A DNA stretch of 33,579 nt from contig JALFIB010000093.1 in NCBI GenBank assembly GCA_022776305.1, forward strand, positions 1-33,579, read 5' to 3'. Positions 32,292 to 33,579 of this stretch are shown one piece after another. A model generated the notes under the pieces. It did not search any database. It was not told the origin of the DNA and saw only the letters and a list, made by a program, of their open reading frames with translations. Every line of letters begins with the position of its first letter. Positions within the stretch are counted from its first letter, which is position 1. Position numbers and translations under genes: made by a program. Source of the DNA: Lachnospiraceae bacterium. GTDB lineage: Bacteria > Bacillota > Clostridia > Lachnospirales > Lachnospiraceae.

Positions 32292-33353
32292 ATGCATTTT
32301 ATCATAAAAGCGCTTCTGGCCGGTTTTTGGCTTCTTCTTATCCCGACGGCTTCAGGAGCTTTGTTTTTAAGAAAAAACCGGGATTTTACCATTGGTGAGA
32401 GCTTTCTCGCAGGCTACCTGTTTTCTTTTTCTGCTGCAGAAATACTCACCTTACTTCTTATGTACCTCAACATACCGCTGCACATACTGGTTCTCTGCTA
32501 TGGAGCTGTGATGCTGCTTACGGCTGCCACCGGAGTTTTCTTTATTAAAAAGCAGGGATTTTCCCATTGGCTTCCCACCGCAAAAAAGATCCGAAGCACA
32601 TCTGTCTTTTTCTGGATCGCCATTTTACTCGTCGTCTTGCAGGTTTTTGTGGTAGTTAAGTATGCACATTATGACGCGGATGACGCCCTTTATGTAGGAG
32701 CTGCCACAACAGCGATACAAGAAGACAGTATTTTCCGGATCAATGCCTATACCGGTATTCCTTACAACAGGCTTCCGCGCAGGTACATCCTCTCCCCTTT
32801 CCCGATCTATCTTGCGGTGATCAGTGAACTCTGCGGAGGGCTGCACGCTGCCATCACTGCACACACTGTTTTTCCTGCTGTTTTTCTTCCTGCTGTTTAT
32901 CTGGTATTATACCAGCTGGGGAAAAAATGGTTTTCAAAAGGCAAAGATACTCAGGGTATTTTCTTGTGCATTGCCGTGATACTCTGCTGGTTTTCTGCCT
33001 ACTCTGCCTATAATGCGGGAAATTTCCAAATGGTGCGATTATGGCAGGGAAAAGCTGTTTTGGCAGCTTTTATGATCCCTTTGATTTTATATCTGTCCTT
33101 GACCATTGTTTTTGAAAAAAAACCTGCCTATCCTTGGCTGTTATATGGAATGGCAAACCTCGGGGCATGCCTGTTATCTTCAACAGGAATCATACTGGCT
33201 CCCATTATCATGGGACTTTTTACAGTGATAGGGGCGATCCGTTTTAAAAGTATCAAAAAAATGTTTGCCGGGCTCGCCTGCTGTATTCCATCTGTCATTT
33301 TAGGCATCACATACGTTTTAATCTTAGTACTGAGGAATAAAGGAATCATATGA
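32292..33353 (+). CDS. Multi-pass membrane protein of unknown function (DUF6077-like)
   Basis: 353 residues with about nine hydrophobic segments. GGAGATCACTT lies immediately before the ATG at 32292; the open frame extends 31 codons further upstream but without a site. A loop around residue 130-165 is polar (AHYDADDALYVGAATTAIQED, then YTGIPYNRLPRRYILSPFP), reminiscent of the first external loop of GT-C-type glycosyltransferases. I associate the protein with the Lachnospiraceae DUF6077 family from memory only. It overlaps the next gene by 4 bases (ATGA), so the two are probably translationally coupled. Confidence 0.72.
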   Translation: MHFIIKALLAGFWLLLIPTASGALFLRKNRDFTIGESFLAGYLFSFSAAEILTLLLMYLNIPLHILVLCYGAVMLLTAATGVFFIKKQGFSHWLPTAKKIRSTSVFFWIAILLVVLQVFVVVKYAHYDADDALYVGAATTAIQEDSIFRINAYTGIPYNRLPRRYILSPFPIYLAVISELCGGLHAAITAHTVFPAVFLPAVYLVLYQLGKKWFSKGKDTQGIFLCIAVILCWFSAYSAYNAGNFQMVRLWQGKAVLAAFMIPLILYLSLTIVFEKKPAYPWLLYGMANLGACLLSSTGIILAPIIMGLFTVIGAIRFKSIKKMFAGLACCIPSVILGITYVLILVLRNKGII

Positions 33354-33579
33354 AAAATACTTTAATCTGGATTTTATCCACATGGAACCAATACTGGGGA
33401 GATGGTTTTTATCAATATCTTCTGATACTTTCGATCATCTATCTTCTCTTCCAAAAAAAGAAAGAAGAAAGCAAAAAAGGGATCCTTCTTTACTCCCTCG
33501 TTCTCCTTCTTGTGTTTTTCCTGCCTTTTACTGCCATCATCATCCGGGCCTGTATCGGCGAAGATGTCTATTGGCGTGT
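33350..33579 (+). CDS. Partial membrane protein, truncated by the window edge
   Basis: The first 76 codons of a gene starting at the ATGA overlap with the upstream membrane protein. The product opens MKNTLIWILSTWNQYWGDGFYQ and has two hydrophobic segments (YLLILSIIYLLF and GILLYSLVLLLVFFLPFTAIII) separated by a basic loop KKKEESKK. No ribosome binding site is apparent other than coupling. It runs off the right end in frame. Probably a partner of the upstream membrane protein, perhaps in cell-surface glycan assembly; that is speculation from topology and context. Confidence 0.7.
   Translation, partial: MKNTLIWILSTWNQYWGDGFYQYLLILSIIYLLFQKKKEESKKGILLYSLVLLLVFFLPFTAIIIRACIGEDVYWR

Overview
The window looks like a chromosomal segment of an anaerobic Gram-positive gut-type clostridium, most likely Lachnospiraceae. 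This is inferred from moderate GC, strong AGGAGG ribosome binding sites, a T-box leader, an archaeal-type short prolyl-tRNA synthetase, an NADP-type GdhA, an NrdG-type radical SAM activase and two proteins of types I associate with Lachnospiraceae. No rRNA, tRNA, insertion sequence, phage gene or CRISPR array was found. Most genes lie on the minus strand, so transcription mainly runs from right to left.

1-4900: a five-gene branched-chain amino-acid-type ABC importer (livJ-H-M-G-F) with a strong promoter, an intercistronic hairpin after the binding-protein gene and a terminal hairpin. 5000-6730: proS behind a complete proline T-box leader whose promoter lies inside the 3' end of the upstream xanthine dehydrogenase gene.

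6704-15251: the centrepiece, a nine-gene operon for a selenium-dependent molybdenum hydroxylase. In transcription order it holds yqeC, selD, yedF, an EF2568-type cysteine desulfurase, a DUF3343 putative Se/S carrier, yqeB, and then the FAD, 2Fe-2S and molybdenum subunits of a xanthine-dehydrogenase-type enzyme. A divergent MocA-like nucleotidyltransferase (15377-16096) and a xanthine/uracil-family permease (16201-17601) flank it. Together they suggest purine uptake and hydroxylation by an enzyme with a labile (non-selenocysteine) selenium cofactor: sulfur/selenium mobilisation (desulfurase, YedF, DUF3343), selenophosphate synthesis (SelD), cofactor maturation (YqeB, YqeC, MocA-like) and the apoenzyme.

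17898-22041: a radical SAM activase overlapping tail-to-tail with a repeat-rich protein of unknown function, then a two-component system. 22155-27396: sbcC and sbcD behind a possibly horizontally acquired HTH/nucleotidyltransferase toxin-antitoxin-like pair with a perfect inverted-repeat operator. 27595-33579: gdhA with a leader that contains a terminator close to its start site, a 1-phosphofructokinase-type sugar kinase, an HtrA protease, a DUF2284 cysteine-rich protein, and two multi-pass membrane proteins running off the right edge.

The most unusual sequence-level signal is a set of four independent short tandem arrays, each with three copies of a 35-40 bp unit, between 11.1 and 19.1 kb. 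Two are in-frame protein insertions. Two duplicate the end of a gene together with its stop codon.
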